This document shows, in pieces, positions 34,165-42,879 of a stretch of 53,727 nucleotides of DNA. Every line of letters begins with the position of its first letter. The stretch's first letter is position 1. Source of the stretch: an uncultured Dysosmobacter sp. (GTDB lineage: Bacteria > Bacillota > Clostridia > Oscillospirales > Oscillospiraceae). The stretch lies in contig CAKTHE010000015.1 of assembly GCA_934563745.1 (NCBI GenBank), positions 1 through 53,727 of the forward strand, in the 5' to 3' direction. The position numbers were made by a program, and so were the translations under genes. The notes beneath the pieces were generated by a model, which had not been told where the DNA came from, ran no database searches, and saw only the letters and a list, made by a program, of their open reading frames with translations.

Positions 34165-37100
34165 TGCCGTTGGATGCTTCTGTTAAAAAAGTTTTGGTGA
34201 TCGGGTCCGGTCCCATTGTGATCGGTCAGGCTGCCGAGTTTGACTACGCCGGCGCACAGGCCTGCCGGGTCCTGAAGGAGGCGGGCGTCAATGTGGTGCT
34301 GTGCAACTCCAACCCGGCGACCATTATGACGGACCAGGCGATGGCCGACGAGATCTATCTGGAGCCGCTGACCGAGGAGACGCTGCGCCGGATCATCCTC
34401 AAAGAAAAGCCGGATTCGATCCTGGCGGGCCTGGGCGGCCAGACCGGCCTGACCCTGGCCATGGAGCTGGCCCGGGACGGCTTTTTGGAGCAGGCGGGCG
34501 TCCGGCTGCTGGGCACCGATGCCGCCGCGATCTCCCGGGCGGAGGACCGGGAACTGTTCAAGGAAGCCATGGCGGAGATCGGCCAGCCGGTGATCGCCTC
34601 GGACATTGCCGAGACGGTGGAGGACGCCCTGAAGGTGGCCGGCCGGATCGGATACCCGGTCATCGTGCGCCCGGCCTTTACCCTGGGCGGCGCCGGCGGC
34701 GGCGCGGCCGCCGACGAGGCGGAGCTGCGCATCATCGCCCAGACGGGCCTGGACGCGTCTCCCATTACGCAGATCCTGGTGGAAAAGGCCATCTTCGGCT
34801 GGAAAGAGATCGAATTTGAGACCATGCGCGACGGCGTGGGCAACGTGATTGCCGTGTGCTCCATGGAGAATCTGGACCCGGTGGGCGTGCACACGGGTGA
34901 TTCCATCGTGGTGGCGCCGACCCAGACCCTGTCGGATAAGGAATTCCAGATGCTTCGCTCCGCCTCGCTGGACATTATTACCCATCTGGGGATCGTGGGC
35001 GGGTGCAATGTGCAGCTGGCCCTGAATCCGGACAGCTTTGAGTATGCGGTCATTGAAGTCAACCCCCGCGTGTCCCGCTCCTCGGCCCTGGCCTCCAAGG
35101 CCACCGGCTATCCCATTGCCAAGATCACCACGAAGATCGCCCTGGGCTATACCCTCGACGAGATCAAAAACGACATCACCGGCAAGACCTGCGCCTGCTT
35201 TGAGCCGGCACTGGACTACATCGTGGTGAAGATGCCCAAGTGGCCCTTTGATAAATTTGCCGACGCGTCCCGTACCCTGGGGACGCAGATGAAGGCGACC
35301 GGCGAGGTCATGGCCATCGCGCCCAGCTTTGAGATGGCCCTGATGAAGGCCGTCCGGGGGGCGGAGATCGGCATGGATACCCTTAACCGCCGTCCGGATG
35401 AGGGGGACGCGGCGCCGCTTGCCCAGCGGCTGCGCCGGGTGGACGATCACCGGCTGTTTACGGTGTTTGAGGCGCTGAAATCCGGCGTCAGTGTGGATGA
35501 GATCCACGCCGTCACAAAGATCGACCGGTGGTTCCTGGCCAAGCTGGCCGGCCTTGCGGCCTTTGAGGGGCAGCTGGCCGATCAGGGCCTGACGGAGGCG
35601 CTTTACCGCCGGGGCAAGCAGCTGGGCTATCCGGATGAGGCACTCAAACGGCTCACCGGCGCGGCGGAGCTGCCCTGCCCGGCGCAGGAGGCCGTCTACA
35701 AAATGGTGGATACCTGCGCGGCGGAATTTGATGCCGAAACGCCGTATTTCTATTCCTGCTTTGATAAGACCTGCGAGTCCCGGACCTTCCCCCGCTCCGG
35801 GAAGCCCGTGATCATGGTGCTGGGCTCCGGCCCCATCCGCATCGGGCAGGGCATTGAATTTGACTATTCCTCCGTGCACTGCGTCTGGACGCTCAAGCAG
35901 CTGGGGTATGAGGTGGTCATCGTCAATAACAACCCCGAGACGGTCTCCACGGACTATGACACCGCCGACCGGCTGTATTTTGAGCCGCTGTGCCCCGAGG
36001 ATGTGCTGCACATCGTGGCGGTGGAACAGCCTGTGGGCGTCGTGGTGGCCTTCGGCGGCCAGACGGCCATTCGCCTGGCTAAGTTCCTGGACGGCCGGGG
36101 CGTGAAGATCCTGGGCACCTCGGCGGAGTCCATCGATATGGCCGAGGACCGGGAACGCTTTGACGAGCTGCTGGAGCGCTATCACATCAAGCGCGCTGCC
36201 GGCCGGGGCGTGCTGGGGCTGGACGAGGCGCTGGCCGCCGCCAATGAGCTGGGCTATCCGGTGCTGCTGCGTCCCAGCTACGTCATCGGCGGGCAGAATA
36301 TGGTCATCGCCCACAACGACGAAGAGGTCCGCCGGTATATGGACATCATTCTCTCCGGCAAGATCGACAACCCCGTCCTGGTGGACCAGTATCTCCAGGG
36401 CCGGGAGCTGGAGGTGGACGTGATCTCCGACGGAACGGACGTGCTGATCCCCGGCGTTATGCAGCATATCGAGCGGACCGGCGTCCACTCCGGCGACTCC
36501 ATTGCCGTCTATCCTCCGTACTCCATCGGGGATAAGATGCTGCGCACGATCGTGGACTGCTCGGAGAAGCTGGCCCTGAGCCTGGGCACCCGGGGCCTGA
36601 TCAACATTCAGTATCTGATCTATCAGGGGGAGCTGTACGTCATCGAGGTGAATCCCCGGGCCTCCCGGACGGTGCCGTATATCTCCAAGGTCACCGGCGT
36701 CCCCATGGTGGATCTGGCCTCCCGGGTCATGGTGGGCCAGCCGCTGGCCTCTCTGGGCTACGGCACCGGCCTTTATAAGCAGCCGCCCTACGTGGCGGTG
36801 AAGGTGCCGGTCTTCTCCTTCGAAAAGATCACCGACGCCAATGCCTCCCTTTCGCCGGAGATGAAGTCCACCGGCGAGGTGCTGGGCCTGGGCAAGAATC
36901 TGACGGAGGCGCTTTTCAAGGGCCTGGTCTCCGCCGGCTATCAGGTAGAGAAGGCCCAGCGGGGCGGCGTTTTGATCTCCGTCAACCGCCGGGATCAGCC
37001 CGAGGTGGTGCACATTGCCAAGAAGCTGGCGGACATGGGCTTCAAGCTTTACGCCACCGAGCGGACCGCCTTTGAGATCTCCCGCCTGGGGACGGACGTG

Positions 37101-38207
37101 GAGGTCGTGGGCAAACTGGGCCGGGACAACCGGGTCTTCCAGCTGCTGGAGGATGGCGCGATCGACTATATCATCCTGACCGGCTCCACCGAGCCGGAGT
37201 ACATCCGGGACTTCATCCACCTGAACCACCGGGCCGTGCAGCTGGGCATCCCCTGCCTGACGGCCCTGGACACGGCGGCCGCCCTGACGGATATCCTGGC
37301 CTCCCGCTATACCCAGGACAATACCGAGCTGGTGGATATCTGCCACCTGCGCACCCAGCGCCACCAGCTGGCCTTCACCAAGATGGAGACCTGCGGCAAC
37401 GATTATATCGTGCTGGAGAATTTCGATGGGGCCATCACCTGCCCGGAGTCCCTGTGCGTGACGCTGTGCGACCGGCACCACGGCGTGGGCGCCGACGGGA
37501 TCGTGCTGCTGGAGCACTCCGCCAAGGCGGATGCCGACGCGGCTATGCGCATGTTCAACGCCGACGGGTCGGAGGGCCTGATGGCCGGCAACGCCCTGCG
37601 CTGCGTGGGCAAGTACCTTTATGACAACGGCCTGGTGAAAAAGGAGAGCATCCGCGTGGAGACGCAGACCGGCGTCAAAACGGTGGAGCTTTACACCACC
37701 GGCGGGAAAGTCACCTCCGCGTCGGTCTCCATGGGCTATGCCGCCCTGGATCTGACCGCGCTGCATCTGGATCTTCCCGTGCGCCAGGCGGTGAATTATC
37801 CCATCACCGTGGACGGGCAGGAATATCCCGTTACCTGCGTGGACATGGGCAACCCCCACTGCGTGGTGTTCTGCGACCGGGTGGACGCCGTGGACGTGCA
37901 GACCCTGGGTCCCAAGTTTGAGCACGCCCCGTATTTCCCGGACCGGATCAATACGGAGTTTATCCGCGTGGTCAACCGCAATACCATCAAGATGCGCGTG
38001 TGGGAGCGGGGCAGCGGCGAAACGCTGGCCTGCGGCTCCGGCGCCTGTGCGGCCGTGGCGGCCGCCGTGGCCACCGGTGCCTGCAGCGCGGATACCGATG
38101 TGACCGTTAAGCTCCGGGGCGGCGACCTGATCGTCCGCTATACGCCGGAGGAGGTCACCCTGACCGGCGACGCCCGGCTGGTTTACCGGGGCGTGACGGA
38201 ATACTGA
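34164..38207 (+). CDS. carB: CarB-DapF fusion: carbamoyl-phosphate synthase large subunit joined to diaminopimelate epimerase
   Basis: One uninterrupted frame of 1347 residues. Residues 1 to ~1065 are a complete CarB: two ATP-grasp halves (VLVIGSGPIVIGQAAEFDYA near the start; VLGSGPIRIGQGIEFDYSS from ~552) and the MGS-like regulatory domain (~935-1060). Residues ~1069-1347 are a full-length DapF without its own start codon: AFTKMETCGNDYIVLENFDG, RMFNADGSEGLMAGNALRC, MGNPHCVVF, ERGSGETLACGSGACA. DapF interconverts LL- and meso-diaminopimelate with two cysteines. The second, C1290 (ACGSGA), is present; the first, normally in MCGN, is alanine A1141 (MAGN). So the CarB part should work, while two-base epimerisation by the DapF part is doubtful. 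Both parts have the same GC-rich codon use. Confidence 0.95.
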   Translation: MPLDASVKKVLVIGSGPIVIGQAAEFDYAGAQACRVLKEAGVNVVLCNSNPATIMTDQAMADEIYLEPLTEETLRRIILKEKPDSILAGLGGQTGLTLAMELARDGFLEQAGVRLLGTDAAAISRAEDRELFKEAMAEIGQPVIASDIAETVEDALKVAGRIGYPVIVRPAFTLGGAGGGAAADEAELRIIAQTGLDASPITQILVEKAIFGWKEIEFETMRDGVGNVIAVCSMENLDPVGVHTGDSIVVAPTQTLSDKEFQMLRSASLDIITHLGIVGGCNVQLALNPDSFEYAVIEVNPRVSRSSALASKATGYPIAKITTKIALGYTLDEIKNDITGKTCACFEPALDYIVVKMPKWPFDKFADASRTLGTQMKATGEVMAIAPSFEMALMKAVRGAEIGMDTLNRRPDEGDAAPLAQRLRRVDDHRLFTVFEALKSGVSVDEIHAVTKIDRWFLAKLAGLAAFEGQLADQGLTEALYRRGKQLGYPDEALKRLTGAAELPCPAQEAVYKMVDTCAAEFDAETPYFYSCFDKTCESRTFPRSGKPVIMVLGSGPIRIGQGIEFDYSSVHCVWTLKQLGYEVVIVNNNPETVSTDYDTADRLYFEPLCPEDVLHIVAVEQPVGVVVAFGGQTAIRLAKFLDGRGVKILGTSAESIDMAEDRERFDELLERYHIKRAAGRGVLGLDEALAAANELGYPVLLRPSYVIGGQNMVIAHNDEEVRRYMDIILSGKIDNPVLVDQYLQGRELEVDVISDGTDVLIPGVMQHIERTGVHSGDSIAVYPPYSIGDKMLRTIVDCSEKLALSLGTRGLINIQYLIYQGELYVIEVNPRASRTVPYISKVTGVPMVDLASRVMVGQPLASLGYGTGLYKQPPYVAVKVPVFSFEKITDANASLSPEMKSTGEVLGLGKNLTEALFKGLVSAGYQVEKAQRGGVLISVNRRDQPEVVHIAKKLADMGFKLYATERTAFEISRLGTDVEVVGKLGRDNRVFQLLEDGAIDYIILTGSTEPEYIRDFIHLNHRAVQLGIPCLTALDTAAALTDILASRYTQDNTELVDICHLRTQRHQLAFTKMETCGNDYIVLENFDGAITCPESLCVTLCDRHHGVGADGIVLLEHSAKADADAAMRMFNADGSEGLMAGNALRCVGKYLYDNGLVKKESIRVETQTGVKTVELYTTGGKVTSASVSMGYAALDLTALHLDLPVRQAVNYPITVDGQEYPVTCVDMGNPHCVVFCDRVDAVDVQTLGPKFEHAPYFPDRINTEFIRVVNRNTIKMRVWERGSGETLACGSGACAAVAAAVATGACSADTDVTVKLRGGDLIVRYTPEEVTLTGDARLVYRGVTEY

Positions 38208-38225
38208 GAGAGGAAGTGGATCGGC

Positions 38226-38924
38226 ATGCATCCGTCGATGCATACCCCCCAGGAAGAAGAGTTCCAGCGTTCGGAATCCTTTTTGGTGGCGGCCCTGCTG
38301 GCCCTGGCCGGCGGCATGCTGGACGCATACAGCTATCACTGCCGGGGCGGCGTGTTTGCCAATGCTGAAACCGGCAATATGGTGCTGATGGGCATGAATC
38401 TGGTGCAGGGAAACTGGCTGAGCGCCGGGCGTTACCTGATCCCGGTCAGCTCCTTCACTCTGGGCATTCTGGCGGCGGAGATGGTCCGTCACCGGGCCTG
38501 GCAGCGCCACGGCGTGCTGCACTGGCGTCACCACGTGCTGCTGCTGGAGATCGCCCTGGTCTGCCTGACGGCGTTCGTGCCCCTGGGCGGGATCCGGGAC
38601 GCGGCGGTAAACTCTACCATTGCCTTCGTCTGCGCCCTGCAGGTGGAGACGTTCCGCAAGGTCATGGGCAACCCCTTTGCCTCCACCATGTGCACCGGCA
38701 ATCTGCGCAGCGGGACCGAGGCGCTGTACTACGGTCTGGCGGAGGGGGACCGGGCCATGCTGCGCAAAAGTGGCTGTTATTTCGCCGTGATCGGGATCTT
38801 TATCAGCGGCGCTGCCGCCGGCACGCTGCTGTGCCCGCGCTTCGGGCAGTATACGGTGCTCTCCGCCGCAGCGCTGCAGCTGGCGGCCTGGCTGCGCATG
38901 TGCGTGCGGGAGCGGAGGGGCTGA
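38226..38924 (+). CDS. YoaK/DUF1275 family membrane protein
   Basis: 232 residues with about six membrane helices. ALLALAGGMLDAYSYHCRGG, VFANAETGNMVLMGMNL and the repeat-like NPFASTMCTGNLRSG are the hallmarks of DUF1275 (YoaK), a family of uncharacterised membrane proteins often suggested to be transporters. It begins 18 nt after the carB-dapF stop with GAGGAAGTGG upstream, and ends at the terminator, so it may be the last gene of the car unit. Confidence 0.9.
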   Translation: MHPSMHTPQEEEFQRSESFLVAALLALAGGMLDAYSYHCRGGVFANAETGNMVLMGMNLVQGNWLSAGRYLIPVSSFTLGILAAEMVRHRAWQRHGVLHWRHHVLLLEIALVCLTAFVPLGGIRDAAVNSTIAFVCALQVETFRKVMGNPFASTMCTGNLRSGTEALYYGLAEGDRAMLRKSGCYFAVIGIFISGAAAGTLLCPRFGQYTVLSAAALQLAAWLRMCVRERRG

Positions 38925-38959
38925 GGGGCGGATCGCCCCGCCCGGACGCCCGGTTTGAG

Positions 38960-39001
38960 AAAAAGAGGACTGCTTTGCACCTGCAAAGCAGTCCTCTTTT
39001 T
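38960..39001. terminator. Strong intrinsic terminator after the DUF1275 gene
   Basis: A perfect 20-bp stem (38960-38979 with 38982-39001) with a CC loop, starting with A5 and ending with T5; effective in both directions. The stretch 39002-39273 holds no gene, only the promoter and leader described next. Confidence 0.95.
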
Positions 39002-39114
39002 GCCATTTGTGGTTAATTTTCACAAAAGACGATGTGGCTTCCTGGCGAAACAGACCAAAATATACAAGGGACATTCTTGTAAACAAGTCACAATTTATTC
39101 ATAATTTATTTACG

Positions 39115-39168
39115 AATCCGCCAAAAATGCGTTGGGCGGATTGACTTTGACCTTGAAATCGCTATAAT
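39115..39168 (+). promoter_or_regulatory. Promoter with overlapping inverted repeat before the APC-type transporter
   Basis: TTGACT (39141-39146), 16-nt spacer, consensus TATAAT (39163-39168). An inverted repeat AATCCGCC (39115-39122)/GGCGGATT (39135-39142) with 12-nt spacing overlaps the first bases of the -35 box and could be an operator. The DNA here is AT-rich compared with its surroundings. Confidence 0.65.
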
Positions 39169-39170
39169 AG

Positions 39171-39273
39171 ACACTGTAATAATCCTGGCGAGGACATTGC
39201 GAGGAAAAGCCGATTTCGTCTGGTCGGCCTGCAGTGTGATCTTGGCAGGAAATATTAAGGGAGGGCTTATTCA
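39171..39273 (+). promoter_or_regulatory. Structured ~100-nt leader of unknown type
   Basis: ACACTG (39171-39176) pairs with CAGTGT (39232-39237), enclosing two smaller hairpins, TCCT-GGCG-AGGA (39183-39194) and GCCGA/TCGGC (~39209-39227): a three-way junction immediately at the predicted transcript start. The ribosome binding site AGGGAGGG follows at ~39256. It does not match a riboswitch class I can name. Confidence 0.45.
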
Positions 39274-40425
39274 ATGAAAACTGGAAATAAGACCAACTGG
39301 ACTGCGGCAATTGGTATTGCCTGCGTCTGGATGGGTACCCACTTCGGCCCCGGCGTCGGCAGTGGTACTCAGATCGTTGCTTACTATGTTAACTATGGTA
39401 TCCCCGGCATCTGCTGCTCGATCCTGGCTATGTGCCTGCTGGGCTACGGCCTGTATTGCTCCACGGAATTCTCCCGTATTTATAAGACCTATGACTACGG
39501 TTCCTGGATGCAGGCCATCTGGGGTATGAAGTGGGTCAGCGTCCTGTTCGACGTGTCCTTCATCATCACCTGCCTGACGGCTCTGGGCGGCTCTCTGAAC
39601 GCCATCGCCACCCTGCTGAACGCGCAGTTCGGCTTGAACTACTGGGTCGGCATCGCGATCATGATCGTCTGCACCGCTCTGCTGTGCGCCTTCGGCGCCA
39701 AGGTCGTGACCGCCGCTTCTTCCTACATCATGTATCTGATCCTGGCCGTTCTGGCTATGATCCTGATCCTGGTGTTCATCTATGGCGACACCGACATGGC
39801 CGGCTCCGTTGCCAACCAGCACACCAACCTGCCCAACGTTTCCTGGCCCAAGGCTATCTGGAGCGCCGTTATCTACGCCGCATTCCAGTGCACCGTTATC
39901 GCCAACATCTCCTCCGTTGCTTCCACCGTTCCCAACCGTTCTTCTTCTAAGTGGGCGGCTATCATCGGTATCATCGGCAACTCCGCGATGCTGGTCATCA
40001 TGGGCACCATGCTCTTCTCTTACACCAACGTGTTCCCCATCACCAACGAGGCTCTGCCCTTCTATGCGATCCTGAACCGCATCGGCTTCGGTTGGGCGAA
40101 GGCCGTGTATGTCGGCATCGTGTTCCTGGCCGTGCTGTCCACCGCCGTTGGCTTCTGCTTCGGTGGTCTGGCTCGTTTCTCCAAGTTCTATCGTAAGCCC
40201 GATGAGAAGACACCCGGTAAGGACGCTGCCCTGGTGGCCGTGATCCTGATCGCCTGCTGCGCTTCCTCCACCTTCGGTATCACCGCTCTGGTTAAGACCG
40301 GTTACACCATTCTGGGCTACATCAACCTGCCTCTGCTGCTCCTGCCCGCGATCATCTTCGGCGGCAAGAAGATCAGCAAGAAGTATCTGGAAGAGAACCA
40401 CATCGAGGCCGAAGGCATCGACTGA
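39274..40425 (+). CDS. YkvI-like APC-superfamily membrane transporter
   Basis: 383 residues with about ten membrane helices. The N-terminal AAIGIACVWMGTHFGPGVGS with the unwound GVGSGTQ motif resembles the first helix of APC-fold transporters and the YkvI family, which are putative amino-acid or other small-solute permeases. Codon use differs sharply from neighbours: many GGT, GTT, TCT, CGT and AAG codons, the pattern of a highly expressed gene. Promoter and leader are also strong. Substrate unknown. Confidence 0.8.
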   Translation: MKTGNKTNWTAAIGIACVWMGTHFGPGVGSGTQIVAYYVNYGIPGICCSILAMCLLGYGLYCSTEFSRIYKTYDYGSWMQAIWGMKWVSVLFDVSFIITCLTALGGSLNAIATLLNAQFGLNYWVGIAIMIVCTALLCAFGAKVVTAASSYIMYLILAVLAMILILVFIYGDTDMAGSVANQHTNLPNVSWPKAIWSAVIYAAFQCTVIANISSVASTVPNRSSSKWAAIIGIIGNSAMLVIMGTMLFSYTNVFPITNEALPFYAILNRIGFGWAKAVYVGIVFLAVLSTAVGFCFGGLARFSKFYRKPDEKTPGKDAALVAVILIACCASSTFGITALVKTGYTILGYINLPLLLLPAIIFGGKKISKKYLEENHIEAEGID

Positions 40426-40452
40426 TTCTTCCGATAGAACTTACAGACGAAC

Positions 40453-40491
40453 AAAGAAGGGCATCAGCCAAATGGCTGATGCCCTCTTCTT
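40453..40491 (+). terminator. Intrinsic terminator of the transporter gene
   Basis: GGGCATCAGCC (40459-40469)/GGCTGATGCCC (40474-40484) flanked by AAAGAA and TCTTCTT. Confidence 0.85.
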
Positions 40492-40579
40492 ATGCCCAGT
40501 GCGCTCCGTATTCGGGTGAACCGGCATGGCGGCGAGGCCGAAGAATGTGCGCCCCGGTCGAAAAAGGGAAAAACACCTC

Positions 40580-40608
40580 TTCCCAAGGGCTTTTTCCGGT
40601 GCTATAAT
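40580..40608 (+). promoter_or_regulatory. Promoter of the aromatic-acid-exporter-like gene
   Basis: TTCCCA (40580-40585), 17-nt spacer, TATAAT (40603-40608) with TG extension (GGTGCTATAAT). Confidence 0.75.
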
Positions 40609-40684
40609 AAGCCTCGTATTGTGTGCGGGCGGCAGGTCCTATGAAGGGCCGGGCCGCCTGAAATCAGGGAAGGGATCTGTTTTT

Positions 40685-41362
40685 ATGGTCAATCCATATC
40701 ACCGCAAGCCCACGCTGGGCATGCGGAACATCAAAACCGCGCTGGCCACGGCGGCGATCACGCTGGTCTATTATTTTCTGGACCGGTCGCCTGCCTTCGC
40801 CTGCATCGGCGCCATCTTCGGCATGGGCTCCGACATGCATGACTCGCATCTCAACGGCGGCAACCGGCTTTTCGGCACCATCATCGGCGGCGTGCTGGGC
40901 ATGGCGCTGTTCCGGATCTATCTGATCTTCCACCCGGATGGGGGGCGCAGCCTGCTGCTGGTGCCGCTGATGTTCATCGGCACGGTGCTGCTGATCCTGC
41001 TGTGCCAGTATTTCTGGGTGGGCGGCGTTCAGCCCGGCGGCGTGGTGCTGTGCATTCTGCTGTTCAACACCCCGGTGGAGAGCTACGTGCCCTATGCGCT
41101 CAACCGGATTCTGGACACAGCCGTGGGCGTGCTGGTGGCGCTGGCGGTGAACCGCTTCTTCCCCCGGGAGCGGGTGCTGCACTGGATGCACGCAGACGGA
41201 GCCGACGAGGTGCCCCAAGACCTGGGCGAGACGGCCGAGGCGCTGGAGGAGATGGCGGAGGCGCTTGAGGAGACGCTTGAGGAGACGGCCGAGGCCCTGA
41301 AGGACGCCGCTGCCCGGCTGGAGCAGCTGAAGGGAAGCACCCCGGCAGACGAAGATAATTAA
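40685..41362 (+). CDS. Aromatic acid exporter family (FUSC/ArAE_1-like) membrane protein
   Basis: 225 residues from ATG 40685; in-frame starts further upstream would overlap the promoter at 40580-40608. Four or five helices: GMRNIKTALATAAITLVYYF, ACIGAIFGMGSDMHDSHLNG, LFGTIIGGVLGMALF, LMFIGTVLLILLCQYF, followed by YALNRILDTAVGVLVALAVN, the family signature, and a charged coiled-coil tail with EALEE-type repeats (~180-215). Family members are proposed to export aromatic acids. The tail repeats (EEMAEALEETLEETAEAL) may oligomerise. Confidence 0.88.
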   Translation: MVNPYHRKPTLGMRNIKTALATAAITLVYYFLDRSPAFACIGAIFGMGSDMHDSHLNGGNRLFGTIIGGVLGMALFRIYLIFHPDGGRSLLLVPLMFIGTVLLILLCQYFWVGGVQPGGVVLCILLFNTPVESYVPYALNRILDTAVGVLVALAVNRFFPRERVLHWMHADGADEVPQDLGETAEALEEMAEALEETLEETAEALKDAAARLEQLKGSTPADEDN

Positions 41363-41401
41363 GCGTTCCGAAGAGGGAATGGCCGGATCGGCAGGATCCG
41401 C

Positions 41402-41443
41402 GAAGGCAGACCGGAGCGCGGCGCTTCGGTCTGCCTTCTTTTG
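41402..41443 (+). terminator. Intrinsic terminator
   Basis: GAAGGCAGACCG (41402-41413)/CGGTCTGCCTTC (41427-41438) with an inner GAGCGC/GCGCTT extension, then TTTTG. Confidence 0.85.
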
Positions 41444-41529
41444 CTTGCAGCGGGGCCGTGCGCAAGGATATTGGTGAATATAGATAAGTTTTGGACCGAA
41501 AGTTTGGCAACCTCGCTGAGGATTGCTGT

Positions 41530-41585
41530 GCTATAATCAGAGCAGTGATATTTGCTTTAAAGTGCTAAAATTTAAAGCGCTAAAT
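41530..41585 (+). promoter_or_regulatory. Extended -10 promoter followed by a 15-bp direct repeat
   Basis: TGTGCTATAAT places TATAAT at 41532-41537. Downstream, TTTAAAGTGCTAAAA (41556-41570) is immediately repeated as TTTAAAGCGCTAAAT (41571-41585), in the leader of the aminotransferase gene. It may be an operator for a dimeric regulator. Confidence 0.55.
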
Positions 41586-41612
41586 TATACGAACGAAAGG
41601 GAGCGAACACCC

Positions 41613-42812
41613 ATGATCGCGAAAAGACTGCGTGAATCGTTGGATTCCGCCATCTGCATCCGGGATATTTTTGAAGAAGGAAAGAAGCTGGCCGCGGTTT
41701 ACGGGGCGGAGAATATTTTTAACTTTACCATCGGCAACCCCAGCATCGAGCCGCCGGCTCTGGTCCGGGATACGATGAAGGAGCTGCTGGACCGGGAGCC
41801 GCCTCTGGCGCTGCACGGCTATCCGGCCAATGTGGGCTTTCCGGAGGTGCGGGCCCATCTGGCGGAGCATCTGAACCGGAGCTATGGCTGCCATTACACC
41901 CAGGAGGGTATCGTCATGACCAGCGGCGCCGCCGCGGCCATCGCCCTGCTGTGCAATACGCTGCTGGACCAGGGGGACGAGGTGGTGACCTTTGCCCCGT
42001 ATTTCTGGGAGTACAAAAACTACGTGGAGACGTTTTACGGCAGGCTGGTCCCGGCCCAGTGCGACCATAAGACCCTTCAGCCCGACCCGGCCACGCTGGA
42101 GGCGGCCCTGTCGCCCCGGACCCGCTTTGTGCTGATCAACACGCCCAACAATCCCACCGGCGCCGTTTATACGGAGGAGTCCATCCGTATGGTGGCCGAG
42201 CTGCTGTGCCGAAAGGAGCAGGAATACGGTCATCCCATTTACCTGGTCTCGGACGAGCCCTACCGGAAGCTTGCCTATGATATGGAGGTTCCGTACCTGA
42301 CCCATTTCTATCACAATGCCATCGTGGTCTATTCTTACAGCAAGACCCTGTCCATCCCCGGCGAGCGGATCGGCTATATCGCCATGGAGCCCGACGTGGA
42401 TGATTTTGAGGACCTGTTGGCCGGCATTACCGCCTCCATGCGCTTTTTGGGCTATGTGAATGCCCCCACGCTGCAGCAGAAGCTGCTGCTCAAGTGCGCG
42501 GACGTGACGGTGGATACCGGGATCTATAAGAAGACCCGGGACGTGCTGTACGAGGGGCTGACCCGGATCGGGTATACCTGCATCCATCCCGACGGGGCCT
42601 TCTATCTCTTTGTCAAGGCCCTGGAGGAGGACGATGCCCACTTCTGCCAGGAGGCCAAGAAGGAGCGGATCCTGCTGGCGCCGGGCACGGCCTTCAGCGG
42701 GCCGGGCTGGGTCCGGATCTCTTACTGCGTCTCCGCGGAGACGGCGCAGCGCAGCCTGCCCGGCTTCGCCCGGCTGTATGAGCGCTATCAGACCGGCGCG
42801 GTGGACCGTTGA
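41613..42812 (+). CDS. Pyridoxal-phosphate-dependent aminotransferase (class I/II)
   Basis: 399 residues, ATG 41613 with AAAGGGAGCG upstream. Fold-type I enzyme: NFTIGNPSIEPP, HGYPANVGFPEVR, TSGAAAAIAL for phosphate binding, FVLINTPNNPTGAVY, SDEPYRKL, and the Schiff-base lysine K244 in YSYSKTLSIPGERIGY. It most resembles aspartate/aromatic aminotransferases of the AspC-like group; a LL-DAP aminotransferase role is conceivable but not shown by specific motifs. It is a single-gene unit between terminators. Confidence 0.9.
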   Translation: MIAKRLRESLDSAICIRDIFEEGKKLAAVYGAENIFNFTIGNPSIEPPALVRDTMKELLDREPPLALHGYPANVGFPEVRAHLAEHLNRSYGCHYTQEGIVMTSGAAAAIALLCNTLLDQGDEVVTFAPYFWEYKNYVETFYGRLVPAQCDHKTLQPDPATLEAALSPRTRFVLINTPNNPTGAVYTEESIRMVAELLCRKEQEYGHPIYLVSDEPYRKLAYDMEVPYLTHFYHNAIVVYSYSKTLSIPGERIGYIAMEPDVDDFEDLLAGITASMRFLGYVNAPTLQQKLLLKCADVTVDTGIYKKTRDVLYEGLTRIGYTCIHPDGAFYLFVKALEEDDAHFCQEAKKERILLAPGTAFSGPGWVRISYCVSAETAQRSLPGFARLYERYQTGAVDR

Positions 42813-42834
42813 GGTCCCTGCAGCGATTCCGGGC

Positions 42835-42872
42835 AAAACCCCCCGGCCGATTTTCATCGGCCGGGGGGTTTT
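42835..42872. terminator. Bidirectional terminator between convergent genes
   Basis: AAAACCCCCCGGCCGAT and ATCGGCCGGGGGGTTTT form a 17-bp stem; it ends both the aminotransferase (plus) and the GGDEF gene (minus). Confidence 0.95.
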
Positions 42873-42879
42873 GCGTGTT

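Noticed and set aside
34047..39086. A 1679-codon open frame on the minus strand across carA/carB-dapF
   Set aside because: It is exactly antisense to well-identified genes, has low-complexity His/Gly/Leu composition, and exists because GC-rich third positions remove stops.
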